Assembly: GCA_015039365.1 (NCBI GenBank) | Contig: WION01000014.1 | Coordinates: 372,001-436,000 of the forward strand | Length of the DNA: 64,000 bases | DNA from: Amanita rubescens | Lineage: Eukaryota > Basidiomycota > Agaricomycetes > Agaricales > Amanitaceae | Direction of reading: 5' to 3' | Shown: piece by piece, positions 49,497 through 63,319 of the stretch | Numbering within the stretch: position 1 is the stretch's first letter | Layout of the letters: each line of letters begins with the position of its first letter | Made by a program: the position numbers and the translations under genes | The notes under the pieces: generated by a model | Told to the model about the DNA's origin: nothing | Database searches by the model: none | What the model saw: only the letters and a program-made list of their open reading frames with translations

Positions 49497-50788
49497 TCAG
49501 AAATGAATGCCACTCTTGTCAATATCTGTGACCGTTAATAGATTCGTATACAGGTGAATTGCAAGTACTACTCCACTAGCTACTATAGCCAGATCCAATA
49601 TGTAGGGTAATCTACTGGTCCTACTCATCCCGGATGTAACTCTCCTGTACGGTCGTCCTTCCTGTCCTGCCGCCACTTTGGTCCGCAACGGGGCTAGTTT
49701 GGTGTCTCTTGACTGGATGTCGCGATTTATGGTGGCGATGTTGCGCTCGAGCTCCGATATCTTTCATGCCTTTAGTATCGTCGAGTCATACTCTCTGAAG
49801 TGGAATAACGTGGAACGTTGAGGCCCATACCTCGATCTCAACAGTTTTCAGGTTGGCTGAACAACCACGTCTTCCCGCCAGCGGGCCAATCTCACCGCAC
49901 GCTCCTTCTGCATCTGTTCTCTCTCCTCCTCCTCTTTTTGCAAGTATCTTCTAAGCTCTTCGCTCCATATCGGATCGTCGTACGCCAACATCATGAGCTG
50001 GTCTAGCATGGTAGCATCGGGGCCCTCCGCATCCTCATCGACACCTTCGAGAACCAGGAGACCGTGAGACGACTTGACGGAGAATTCCTCTAGCCCCGCC
50101 CCAGCTACTTTCTCTCCCCCATCACCGGGGAGCTGTTGTGGGTGTTTGTGTACTCTGTGTAAACGAGTGCAAGGTTTCTCGGTAACGTTTGATGCGATAC
50201 AACACCGGGGCAGGCATGATGAGGGGAGGGACCATTTGTTTAAACTGGATTCAATAGCAATCAAAAAAACTGCCAATGATCAAACAAAAGACGCACCGGC
50301 CTTGACGTAGGCATAACGAACCGCCTAGGATTGACAAGAAGGAATGAATCTCTAGAGTCTCGCCAGGTTCCCAAATTAAGCCGTGCTCCAAAAGCTTCAG
50401 GCGTGGGGTGACAGAATGACAAAGGTGGGAGTGGAAGAAGCAATGCTTTGGCGGCGTCGGTCAGTCTATTGTAGGTGGGAAGAGCTCCGCCACTCCTTGT
50501 GAAGGAAACTACAGGGTAGACCTCAAGTACGTAAGAACCATCCGGCAGGACTTCCATTTCACGGATGAATGCGAAGAGCTGAGGGGTTCTTCCATTTGTA
50601 GTGGGTGGGAGACCCGTTCCAACGGCGGTCGCTTCGTCTTCAACATGTCCCTCTACCTGAATGCGTTCGGGAATCCTGACAAGAACGCACTCGCCGAGCG
50701 CAAAGTTAGCTCCACCACCCAGCGAAAGAGCGGGTGCCAGATCATGGTATACTAGTCGCGTAGATTGGCCCAGGGTATTGCTCGCCAT
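49497..50788 (-). CDS. Unrecognised protein with coiled coil and C-terminal membrane anchor
   Basis: Start MASNTLGQSTRLVYHDL at 50788. Exon 1 (to about 50303) has no known domain but shows a regular pattern of beta-strand-like segments (ECVLVRIPERIQVEG, SYVLEVYPVVSFTR). Exon 2 begins near 50250 (FKQMVPPLIMPAPVLYR) and includes an acidic helix and RRYLQKEEEEREQMQKER. A third part encodes a coiled coil (ISELERNIATINRDIQSRD) and ends with one hydrophobic span (LDLAIVASGVVLAIHLY) just before the C-terminus, as in tail-anchored proteins. Frame shifts near 50175 and 49860 are needed to join the pieces, so these may instead be two neighbouring genes. Function not known. Confidence 0.5.
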
Positions 50789-51086
50789 CGAGGTTGAAAG
50801 AAAGTAAAACCGTGACGTCAGTTGGGGGTACATGCCACGTGTTCCTGGTGGCTCACCGCCAACTTGTTATACGTTTCCAACGATTCCTCGATATCCGTAT
50901 TAAGTACGATGCCGGACGTATAAATCATACGAGGACCAAGGAACCTAGATGCCGTGTAACCATCTGCACACCGTATAACTACTGTGTACAGGACTCTGGG
51001 TGTCAAGGCCTATACATAAACGAATACAGGTACGGTTTGAAGTGTATAATACGGTTAGTTAGATAGTACGGTTGGAGCCTTACTTG

Positions 51087-52470
51087 TCATAAAGAACTTT
51101 TCTTCCCTTGAGTTTCTTCCAGCGTGGCTTGCACAGCAGCAAGAACGCGTGCATGTGCGTCCTTGCCAGCTGCAATAACACCATAATTTTCACCCAAAGT
51201 CCTGCCTAAACCAAAGTCAAGGGGTTGACCTCGCGAGTCTGTTATCGCGCCTCCCGCCTCTTCAACTAGCAATGAACCTGGTGCATGATCCTAATTACAG
51301 ATGAGCAGACCGAGAAGATCGTTTAATGAATGGATAGATACCCAGATCTTTTCTAGGTAGCCAACGCCTGTCGGCATGCGCAGGTATGCGCCACCATCAC
51401 CTCTAACTAAAGAACCGTATTTTGCTTGGCTGTCCATACGCGTAGGCGGTCTGGTGATGCCCAGCGTAGTAGCCACACGTTCGTTAAATGAATGAGCAGA
51501 ATGAGCAGACTCCACTGATTCCAAAAAATTGAACTCTTCTGGCGCGAAGCTAGGTATCTTGAGCGGAGTTGTGACAATATTTGTACCATTTAGAGGCACC
51601 TGGCTGCGATATGGGTATGAGCAAGTTCAGGCATGCGAAGCCAGCCGCCAGTTTGGGTATGCTCTGACCTGTTCTGCTCCGTGGCCTCGCACAGCGACGA
51701 AGATGCAACCTTTACGATTAGGTCCCGCGGCGGAAATGGACAGGTTTGGGCATCCGATTACGCCCACTTTGACCTGAGCATCAACAATTAGCGCAAGGCA
51801 GACGGCGTATTGCTCGCCACGAAGAAAACCTTTCGTCCCATCGATCGGGTCGATAGTCCACATGCCTAAGTACCGCCGTCAACAGGTTTTTCCGCAATAC
51901 CACGTCGCCCGGCACTTACGCCCAGTTCGGCCACCGATGTGATTTCCCCGATCAACAGCGTTAAGCAGTTGTTCCGCGCTGCGCTCTGTACCCGGGCCTA
52001 TACCCCATCGCGCATCATCCCCAATGGCAAGTTCTGCTGTTAGCGCTGCATTCGCCAGCTCAATAACACGATCGCGCAATACAGCTCCTGCTTCTACCCG
52101 AAGATCTGATGCATCCTCCTCTCCTACAATCAAATCATCGGGAAATGCTCTTTCTAACATGATGCTGATAAGCGCTTGGGCTGCGAAATCGGCAACTAAA
52201 AGTAAACAGAAGGATAAGGATCCGTTATAAAACCACCAATCTGCATAAAAAGTTACCGGTGACTGGAGATTTGTCGCCTTTTGTAAGAGTCTCATTCTTG
52301 ACTAGTTTGTCGAATACGGTGGAAGTAAGTCCGCATGCTCTGCGAACTGCGGCAACCGCAAATTGCTTCTCTGCTTCGTAGGCAAGTGACATAGAATATC
52401 GTGTGGTAGAACGTGAGATGGATCGGAAAATGTTCATGAAGCGTTGATCCGCGCGTGATTTAGTGCGCAT
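51087..52470 (-). CDS. 3'(2'),5'-bisphosphate nucleotidase (Met22/Hal2)
   Basis: Removes the 3' phosphate from PAP and PAPS, which keeps sulfate assimilation and RNA exonucleases active; in yeast it is the target of lithium and sodium toxicity. Motifs of the inositol-monophosphatase superfamily: DKSPVTVADFAAQALI, FPDDLIVGEEDAS (metal-binding Glu-Glu), MWTIDPIDGTKGFLRGEQYA (the DPIDGT core) and IWDHAPGSLLVEEAGG (late Asp motif). Exons join in phase with GT-AG introns throughout and no frame break. The longest frame starts at 52470. The Met at 52392 (MSLAYEAEKQFAVAAV) matches usual family starts, and the 26 extra Arg/Ser-rich residues look like a mitochondrial presequence or simply 5' leader. 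The gene lies downstream of sec13 on the same strand. Confidence 0.93.
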
Positions 52471-52935
52471 ATGGCTAGTTGGGCGCTAAAGGTTAGCCGC
52501 CAATGTCAGATTCTTGTGCCGGCGCTTATGCGCCAACCTTCCAGGTTGAATTGTATCCAGTCATATTAACTTCAAAAGTTGGTCGTATACGCATACAGTA
52601 CCTTAGATTCAACGCCTCCGATTCGTTCGGTAACTAACAACTGTCCGTGGGGCCTCCCCCAACTATGTGGAGCTTATGCGTATCTAACAAACAGAGTGGA
52701 AGGTCTCGCGATGGGAACGGAACTAAGACTACGATGCAGTGGGTACGCAGTGTAGATGATAGGGATTCCATGATCGGAAAAGCTTCAAGACTAGTTGGAG
52801 TAGTATAGTAGTGATATTTACTACAGGGGTTTGATAATGCAGAGAGTGGCGTGCCATTATTATAACGGGCGGTTGTAATAATATTCTCGAGCCAAATTTG
52901 CTATCGAGTGGATATACAACGGAGTCTATGCATCC
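52471..52935. other. Intergenic region between sec13 (3' end) and the Hal2-type gene (promoter)
   Basis: About 0.46 kb between two minus-strand genes. No gene seen. Confidence 0.5.
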
Positions 52936-54198
52936 TCAACTATTCATGTCACTGACGCACTCCCAGATTCCTTTCAAGTTCTCCTTCCAAAGCGTCACTT
53001 TACCATCACCACAGCTGACCGCAAGTAGATTGCCTGCTAGGCTCCACGATACACGCCACACTACGTCAGGAAATTTCCCAGGTGGAGGAGGTGCACCACC
53101 GGTTGATGTATAAGTTGACGAAGGATCCAACGCCGTTTTAGCCCATGGCGATGTTGGACTATCTTTTGTCCAAATGAGAACAGTTTTGTCCTGCGATGCA
53201 GTGGCAATGTAACTCCGGGGAAGACCAATGTTAGGGGCCCACGCCACATCTCTAACCCAGTCTGTGTGGCCTTCCAGAATTTCTTCCTCAACCCAAGATT
53301 GGGTATCTTCTCTGTAACCCCAGATTTTCACAAGATTGTCACACCCTGCACTCGCAAAGCGTTTGACTGAAGGCGGTTGGCTAGGCTGTCCTTGCGCGTT
53401 CTGGGTTTGTTGCGGGGTAATAAGAGATCCCGGGAGAATTGCGGGTGCCCATGATACTGCATTGCATCCAATGGCATGACCGTCGAAAAGGTCAGCACCC
53501 CACTGGCCGTCGTCTAATGTTCCATTGTGAGCGTAGTGAAACGAGTGAAAGAGTGGCATACTTTTGAAAGTCAGTACAGATATTTTACCATCTGAGGAAG
53601 CGCACGCCAGCATGGCACCAAGCTCATGGGGTGCCCAAGAGACCGAATTGACTATACCGGTTAACAAAAAGCGATCGCGGGTTCCTCAAAACTCACCGGA
53701 TGCAGTGTGAAGAGTGTGTTCTTTCACTTTGGACCAGCCACCAGATACATTGCCCTGACCTTGCTGTTCCTTCCAGATAAGCACTTTGCCATCGTACGAG
53801 CAGGATGCTAGAATATGGCCATATTTTGGGTGTGCCCAAGCTACTTGCCAGACGGGTCCTGTGTGCCTTTTCATCGTTGTATATCAAGTAGAGTTTTTTT
53901 CGTGTAGAAGGCCCACCCTTTCAAAGTCTGCCCAGTACGCTGTGTCTCGCCTTCTATCACATCAAATACCTTCACAGTTCGATCCGAAGAGCAAGTGGCT
54001 AAACGCTTGCCGTAGTAGTCCAGCTGTGCATCGTGCTAGGCAGGATTGTGGAATTAGAAGGTTGCACAGTATACGTGTACAAAACTTACGATCATATCAT
54101 CATGGGCGGTTTCTATTGGAACGGACTCGGAAACAGATGCAGCAGCCTGTAATGACAATGAGAAATTAGACGCGTCCCCCGTTGAGATGACAGACCAT
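52936..54198 (-). CDS. sec13: Sec13, WD40 subunit of the COPII coat and nuclear pore
   Basis: Six-bladed WD40 protein that pairs with Sec31 in COPII vesicles and with Nup145C/Nup84-complex members at pores. Exon 1 is the bare start codon (54196-54198). It is followed by GTCTGT, and the next exon begins at 54146 with [19 protein letters not shown]. Later exons give [90 protein letters not shown] and [20 protein letters not shown]. Blade repeats are all present, the frame is intact and the length is normal for the family. Introns are GT-AG. A one-codon first exon is unusual but fits this conserved N-terminus, because the coding part of exon 2 has no upstream Met in frame. Confidence 0.93.
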
Positions 54199-54605
54199 TT
54201 TTGTTGCGATTAAACAATGTCGCGCTGTTCACTGTTTGAATCGAGTCACGGGAAAACAGCAAAAAATATTTTTTATTTTAGAAGAAAAATTATATTCCAC
54301 AGCTTCATTCTAGCACATCTCAGATGCTTCTCCATCGCATTATAGCATTCTTACGCCATAACTATACAGCAGACAGGCTGAATCATGCTAACTCCAGCAA
54401 CAGAGGACCTCTTGGCTTTCAGGCCCATATGAGAACCAACCACCCATTTTAGGAAGTTGTAACCCCGTAACCTCGACTCCTCCTGTTGTATAAAAGGGTG
54501 GACCGGTGAACGTCTACCCAAGCTTGGTGCAACCCGTTGCCTGTACTGGTATAAAGGGTTGGTACCTCTGGAATGATTGACCTCACCTAACACCTCCTCC
54601 AAATC
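54199..54605. other. Divergent promoter region of sec13 (-) and the kinase gene (+)
   Basis: About 0.4 kb. It should also hold the missing first exon or start codon of the kinase, which I could not place. A minus-strand open frame (54351-54602) has no recognised feature. Confidence 0.45.
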
Positions 54606-55716
54606 CTCTAAACCTAACAGCGAAAATTAATCGAACCACAAAAGATCCTTCAGCGCTTGGTGAATTCTCAGACTTCTACATTGCAACATACATTTTGCAA
54701 GGTCTACCAAAAACTGTGGCAGCCAAGGCATTTCGTGGCAGTCATTCTCGGGACCAGGAGTACATTGATCACTTCACATCGGTGGGTGGGAGCTTAGTCC
54801 TATATACTACATGTTGTTCTTGACCTGTAACGACAGATCTTAGAAAGATATCTGGTTCGTTGGGTGACCTTTCGTCATGACAACATCGCAGAGTGCTACG
54901 GCTATGCCCTCAACTGTGGACCTCTACCAGCGCTCATCATGGAATATTACCCGAAGGGGAATATTACACAATACGTTAAAGGTCAAAATCCATCCTTCGA
55001 CGACCGAATACGGTTGGTCAGTATTGCACTCCCGTGCACGTATAATCTTTCAGCTGACGCCAGCCTCGTGAAATAGGTCCTGGACATTGCGCGGGGACTC
55101 CAGTACCTACACGCACAGCAACCGCCCGTCGTGCACGGAGACTTACGAGCAGTACGTGTATCATCGGATATAATCCTCGGACAGTGGTTCTAACGGGGTT
55201 GGTTTCATTACAGGCTAATGTATTTGTGAATGACAAAAAGCACGCGGTCATAGCCGACTTTGAGCTAAGAAAAATCGTTGATTACCGAAATTTCACTTCT
55301 TACAAACCTGCCGGCCCCGCGAGGTGGATGGCACCCGAATTGTCAGCAGATGACGAAGATGATGACGATGACGAGGATGAGGATGACAGACCGCACTGTA
55401 CCCTGGCCACCGATATATTCGCGTTCGCTATGACTATCATTGAAGTATAACCTCTACTCGAACCCGTGTCCCATCGTTATGACATGACAGTCTATAGATT
55501 TTTACCGGGGAAGTCCCTTTCGCATCAAGAAAGCAAGAAATGCCTATTCTCCGTATTGTCTACAATGGCGGAAGACCAGAAATACCGAAGGCAATTAGTA
55601 GTTGTCAGTGGCTTAATGACCTGCTCAAACGATGTTGGCATCAAGAACCGACACAGAGGCCAACTGCGAGCGAAGTCGTGGAAATCCTGACTGTGCGCTT
55701 CCCTCGTCGTCGTTAG
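54606..55716 (+). CDS. TKL-type protein kinase domain with altered DFG motif, start not found
   Basis: Kinase fold of the expanded Agaricomycete TKL-like families. Visible in order: NLTAKINRTTKDPSALGEFS with a loop-like GEFSDFYIA, TVAAKAF (ATP-site Lys), the hinge ALIMEYYPKGNI, VVHGDLRAANVFVN (HRD is HGD, the catalytic Asp and Asn are kept), ADFELRK (DFG is DFE), ARWMAPEL (APE), an inserted run of 14 mostly acidic residues (about 55350-55390), DIFAFAMTIIE, and CWHQEPTQRPTASEVVEIL. Introns are GT-AG and the frame is clean from 54606 to the stop. No in-frame ATG is seen before the first conserved residues, so the true start lies in an upstream exon or the gene is truncated. Loss of the DFG Gly suggests weak or no catalytic activity. 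Confidence 0.8.
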
Positions 55717-56103
55717 TTATTCGCTAAACTCATATTACGTAGAAAAACGCCCCTCGATCGGGCTGGTGGTCGTATTTTTTCTCATATATATCCGGAACAG
55801 GATTAGTCAGGACATTTCTTTCTTGAGCTCGCATTCTTTGTATTTCGGATACCCATTATACATGTACATTCCACCATGTGCTTCAGGTATCTGCGCTTTA
55901 GGTATCAGCACAAGGAAGCTTGTAGATCCAATTCTCATGGCCTTGGGGTTGAGATTGGAGAATCGAGAATATCACAGACGATGCACAGACAATTATACCT
56001 ACCTTCTACTTCATCAATGTTAATGTTAATTTGAATTCAAATGAACTAGTTGGCACCCCAAGATTAAAACGTAAAAGTAGATTAAGTTTCTATTGCATCA
56101 CAT
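55717..56103. other. Convergent intergenic region
   Basis: About 0.4 kb between the kinase (+) and mitochondrial EF-G (-) 3' ends. No gene seen. Confidence 0.5.
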
Positions 56104-59104
<3,001 letters not shown>

Positions 59105-59307
59105 TCTAGGTGGAGGACCGTGAAATTTGAACAGCGGACTATAACGGCAATAGTACACACTGCTTACGTCAACTCTTCTCGGAGAACAAAAATAGAAGTT
59201 GGCACTATGGCAAATATAACAACTGCTCTCCACAGCTTGACAGCCATGTTGATAATGGCTCAGCGCTCATAAGCCATACAGGTAGAATTTACAAAGCTCA
59301 GTTTCTT

Positions 59308-60469
59308 ATGATTTCTTCTACCAGTGCCACCGTCATCACGCTGTCAGTGCAGGGATTCCTGTATGGGACATACGATGCGACTTTGTTCCATTGTCTCCGA
59401 TTTCTCGTGTATGACGAGAATCAGAAACGCTTGAAGAGCAGGTCCATTAATTGGCCTCTTCTGTCCATAACCCTCTTCAACTTCATATTATCGACGAGCT
59501 ATCTTGGTATTTCATGCCGCATTGCATTTGCCAGTCTTGCAAATGAAGAGGTGGTCGTTGATCAGTTTATCAACGTGTCCGTACGTGTCCCAATACTTGA
59601 CTAGAAACAGGCATCCATCATTTCTCCGAAGCACTCTATAGCAAATGGCACAATGCTCATCACCGATGCAGGTCTAGTACGACGAATACCGTACCCATAT
59701 ACCTCTTAATACTGAAAACATAAATTGTAGATCTACTATTGCCATAAAATCTTTTTTCGCTGCTCGCCGTGGCGCATAACCATCTTACCCATCATGCTAT
59801 GGTTCGCGAATATCGTTTTCTCAGTTTTCCAAATCTGTTGGACTGTGATTCGCCTATTCAATTCAAATGCGTTGTGGGTATGCCCCCGCCTACGTTACAT
59901 TCAGCTAGCTTTTTACTCTTGTAGCATCGCGATCACCTTTTATACAACGTGTAAGCAATCGTATTCGGTCGCACAACCTTGCCTGACATCTTTCAGTTGC
60001 CATCATTTATCGTTTTTGCATTATTTACTATGTTATGAGGGAAAGCCATGGCGACGCCACAAGGCACCCTCTATTCAGTTTATGTCGAGTCTTTGCAGAG
60101 TCTGGTATATCTTATACACTGACAAGAGTACTAAACTTGATCACGACATCGAGCGGGCTTGAGCCACAGCTATTGAAATGTCTGTTCAACGTTCTGGTAC
60201 GTCTCAGATACTCTCTCTCTCAGATATGCTTGGATGCGATGTTGTACATGTTAGAACTTCTCCGTGGCTTGCATCATGTTCAATCTAATTCAGATTCGCA
60301 TGAAGCAGCGCCAAAACAATCGGCAAAGCCCACCTATTTCTCCCATGCAGTTTCAATCCGTCAGAATGACGTATTTAGAGGAAGATACTGGGAAGACAAG
60401 CCTCTCCACGGTAGCGATGCTTTGATCCGGTCGGTCAATGGTTGGCGATGGACCGCCAGCCCCTTATAA
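59308..60469 (+). CDS. Multi-helix membrane protein of a basidiomycete-specific family
   Basis: Starts MISSTSATVITLSVQGFLYG, the usual opening of a large Agaricomycete family of about seven-span membrane proteins with unknown function. Hydrophobic segments: about 59325-59385, WPLLSITLFNFILSTSYLGI (about 59451), the segment after WRITILPIMLWFANIVFS (about 59775-59840), then FYSCSIAITFYTT and ESGISYTLTRVLNLITTSSG (about 60095-60160). Exons at 59308, about 59611, about 59730, about 60030 and about 60225 fit short GT-AG introns. One junction near 59735 is out of phase by one base. The C-terminal part after 60225 (to 60469) is poorly conserved. Introns between 59900 and 60030 are uncertain. Role not known. 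Confidence 0.65.
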
Positions 60470-60566
60470 CAGGCTGCAACAAATGGTTTGCACTTGTACG
60501 CACCCAGATAGCACGATGTGAAACACGCATAAATGTATAATGGTAGTATGTACTAGTACACGAGTG
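60470..60566. other. Short convergent gap
   Basis: About 100 bp between convergent stop codons of the membrane protein and the carboxypeptidase, so the 3' ends probably overlap as transcripts. Confidence 0.5.
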
Positions 60567-62672
60567 TCAAACGGAATGTAGTTGTTTCTTTGCAATCACT
60601 TGGCGGAAAATCTCAAGCGAGACTGCAGGTTGGAATGCAGGCTGCCAACGTCAATCAGTTAAACAAAGCACGTTATGCCTTTTGATGAACTAACCACTTC
60701 ATGGCCAGACTGGTATATCCGTCTAAAATGCAAATCTTAAGTAAAATCGTCAGCTACCATCTCAAAATTTACGTACGCGAAAGAAAAGTTGTCAATGTTC
60801 ACATATTGACCAACGGCTTTGCCATCCATTTCCAAGGTGGCGAATGGAGTATGTTTCAGCCTCTCCTTTCCATACCAATCCATGGCCCGAATTGAAGCCC
60901 ATCCGCCGACCCAGTTACAGCTGCAGGGTATTAGTTGACGAAATGGATCGGCATCCTTTTTAAAATACATACTTGATGTCAGCATCGCCGGCCTTTAGAC
61001 ATTGATGAGTAAAGCCGGGCGTTAGCCGAAGTTTAGAACTTACCCAGATCAGAACCTTGAGCTTCGAATTGACTAGAGCAGCAAGTCGGGGAAGGAGAGA
61101 CCTCGCATCCTATAGTTTAGTAACAATTACCAAACGGTCGTGACTAAAACACATTCAACAGTTGAAACACTTACATCACCCGTTTTCTCAAACAGGATAT
61201 TAGACGGATCAGAACACTCTCCATAAGCTGATTCAGCCCCAATCCTTGCCATGATCGTAGCGTTTGCCAAAAGATTCAAGTAATGCTCAGGAGGGAATAA
61301 CGCAGACGAATTCTGGCGCAGGTCATTAACATCTCGGTTTCCGACTGCCAATTCGGACATTGTACCCTGCCATTCCAAAAATCAAACAGGTCCAAATTCA
61401 GAGAATTGAGAGAACGAACGCAGGATTGATCTGCAGTGTTACAGATGTCGTTCGACTTTGATGAATTGCCGGCAGCATAACAAGCATTTAACTGATCTTT
61501 GCAACCACCCCTCTTGTACCAATCATTCCGCATTTCTTGCAATACAGAGTCGTTCTGCAACTGGCCATATCCAGGTGCATTCGTCGCAAAGTCCAGGTAC
61601 GACTTGTATTGGATCAATGGATCATACCAACCACTTCTCGAGTTAGCTCAGCTTAATCATCAATACGTACGATGCTCACTTGTTTATCATCAGCGCGCTA
61701 ACGACGATTTCGATACCCTTTATTTTTCCGCTTCGAATGAGGGCATTCTGGTGGTCGAAATACGCGACAAACTCGGGCCCGTAGTGACCGCCATAACTCT
61801 CAGTGGCAAAAATAAATCTGTAAGTGGGATGGAGAGTCAGCATGTTTCATTGGTGTACAGATAGACAATGGACTGACTCCCGGCTTTGGTATTTAGAAAA
61901 TGCTTGACTTTCGAAAAGGATTTGAAAAGTTTTCCATACGGGCGGGGCAGCTGCAGATGTGCTATTGACGGTGTCGGTGCCATAAGAAAATCCAGTTCCA
62001 ATGGGCTGATCGATATAGATTACTGTCATATTTTTGTAAGGACGTGTTCGCTATTTAATTCATATCTTGCTTACCGTTACTGAGGTTGTTCCAGCTGTAC
62101 GGAAAATTCAATAGTCGATATATATTTTAAAATCACAAACTAAAGGGGCCCGACCTGTACGGGTTATGTAATATCGTTTGACCGTCGGGTGCAACATGAC
62201 AAGGCCCATTTTCTGTTGTCCGTTATATACGTGAATGGAATTTAAATGCATCTAAATCACCTTGAAAAAGACCTATCATGGACGAACAGCCGGGGCCACC
62301 GTTTAACCTGTATACAATATATCCGACAAACCTCCTTCAAACAATCCAGATCACGTACCAGAGTGTGAATGGTGCTGTCTCCGCGTTCTCTCGTGCCTCG
62401 AAAAACCAGAACCACTGTCAAGAGTGTTCAATAAACTGGTTTAAGTGTGTTGACCGAGAGCATACTATATGCTGTGTGTCTGCGATGTCGACGTAGCCAG
62501 ATTTTTGGTGGACGCCAGGGGTCGTCTCGCACACCCCGGAATCAGAAACATAGCGTAACTTGCTATCAGGCTGCGCAACGGAATCAAAAGTTGTGTGCTT
62601 GACAGACGTTATGGCATAGACGTAGCTCGCGAGGCAGAGCCAAAGTGGGAACCGAAAGCGAACAAAGACCAT
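60567..62672 (-). CDS. Secreted serine carboxypeptidase (peptidase family S10)
   Basis: Removes C-terminal residues from peptides in acidic compartments or outside the cell. Start MVFVRFRFPLWLCLASYVYA, a signal peptide, at 62672. Conserved blocks: GVCETTPGVHQKSGYVDI, WFWFFEAREN, LNGGPGCSSMIGLF, YIDQPIGTGFSYGTDT, FIFATESYGGHYGPEFVAY (catalytic Ser, about 61785), GYGQLQNDSVLQEMRNDWY, then the catalytic Asp region (about 60990), CNWVGGWASIRAMDWYGKE, and finally IYQSGHEV joined by an intron to PAFQPAVSLEIFRQVI (catalytic His, about 60680). All members of the triad region are present. The exon carrying the His appears one base out of phase with its neighbour (near 60755). Many short introns, GT-AG. 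Confidence 0.87.
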
Positions 62673-63176
62673 TGGAACCGAAAGCCAAACAGGCGTTCCT
62701 TTCCCCGATAGTTATACCATCCTCGGGGATGCCGAACCAACGCTAAATAGGTATTCCTTTCCCCGATAGTTATGCCGTCCTCGAGGATGCCGAACCAACC
62801 AATAGGGTCCACATGGTGCACGTTACGAAACCGCTGCGAATCTCATTGTGTCAAATCTGTTGTACGAGAACGTTAACGTACGTATTAACAACTTCTATTG
62901 AAATCGCCTGAAAACACTCGTTCTGCATCAAATTTCACATGGTTACTTGATTGAGCAGGCCATACTACGGAGATGCGCATCGCTATCATAGTATCAACGG
63001 CGCATTAGGAAGTACTTACAGTAGTAATGAGTTGCTTGTCTAACAGAAATTCAAAACCTGCCTTACTTGGATACTGACATAACTAGGTGGCGTTGTTTCC
63101 AGGGCGGCGATACCGGAAAGCATTTTGGAATGAAGGAGTTGTTGAAACAAGGGAATGGAATATAGCCAAAAACAAA
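62673..63176. other. Intergenic region upstream of the carboxypeptidase gene
   Basis: Holds the promoter of the minus-strand carboxypeptidase and a 58-bp direct repeat (see the separate entry). No gene seen. Confidence 0.5.
62696..62800. repeat. Two-copy 58-bp direct repeat upstream of the carboxypeptidase start
   Basis: The block ttcctttccccgatagttat at 62696 recurs at 62754 with few changes. Each copy carries a short palindromic core (cctcggggat / cctcgaggat) followed by gccgaaccaac. A shorter pair, accgaaagcgaac and accgaaagccaaac, lies just to the left (62650-62690). Position, 25-130 bp upstream of the ATG, allows a regulatory role, but none is shown. Confidence 0.7.
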
Positions 63177-63259
63177 AGGCGCTACCAGGGTTCGAACCTG
63201 GGTTTCGGGAAGTTGAGCACGGTCAGAATCCCGAGTGATAACCACTACACTATAGCGCC
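63177..63259 (-). tRNA. tRNA-Gln (anticodon CUG) with a short intron
   Basis: The minus strand folds as a tRNA. Acceptor strands are GGCGCTA (63259 side) and TAGCGCC with discriminator T. The D arm is AGTGTAGTGGTTATCACT, the anticodon stem CGGGA/TCCCG closes a TTCTGA loop, and the T arm CCAGGTTCGAACCTGG is a perfect hairpin. Anticodon CTG and U73 fit glutamine. About 11 extra bases after position 37 are a normal nuclear tRNA intron. A Pol III terminator-like TTTTGTTTTT run follows on the minus strand just beyond 63177. Confidence 0.93.
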
Positions 63260-63319
63260 TTAACTAAGGCTGGATATCCTATCCAACAAAACCATTGGTT
63301 CTACCGCGCCATCACTTCT

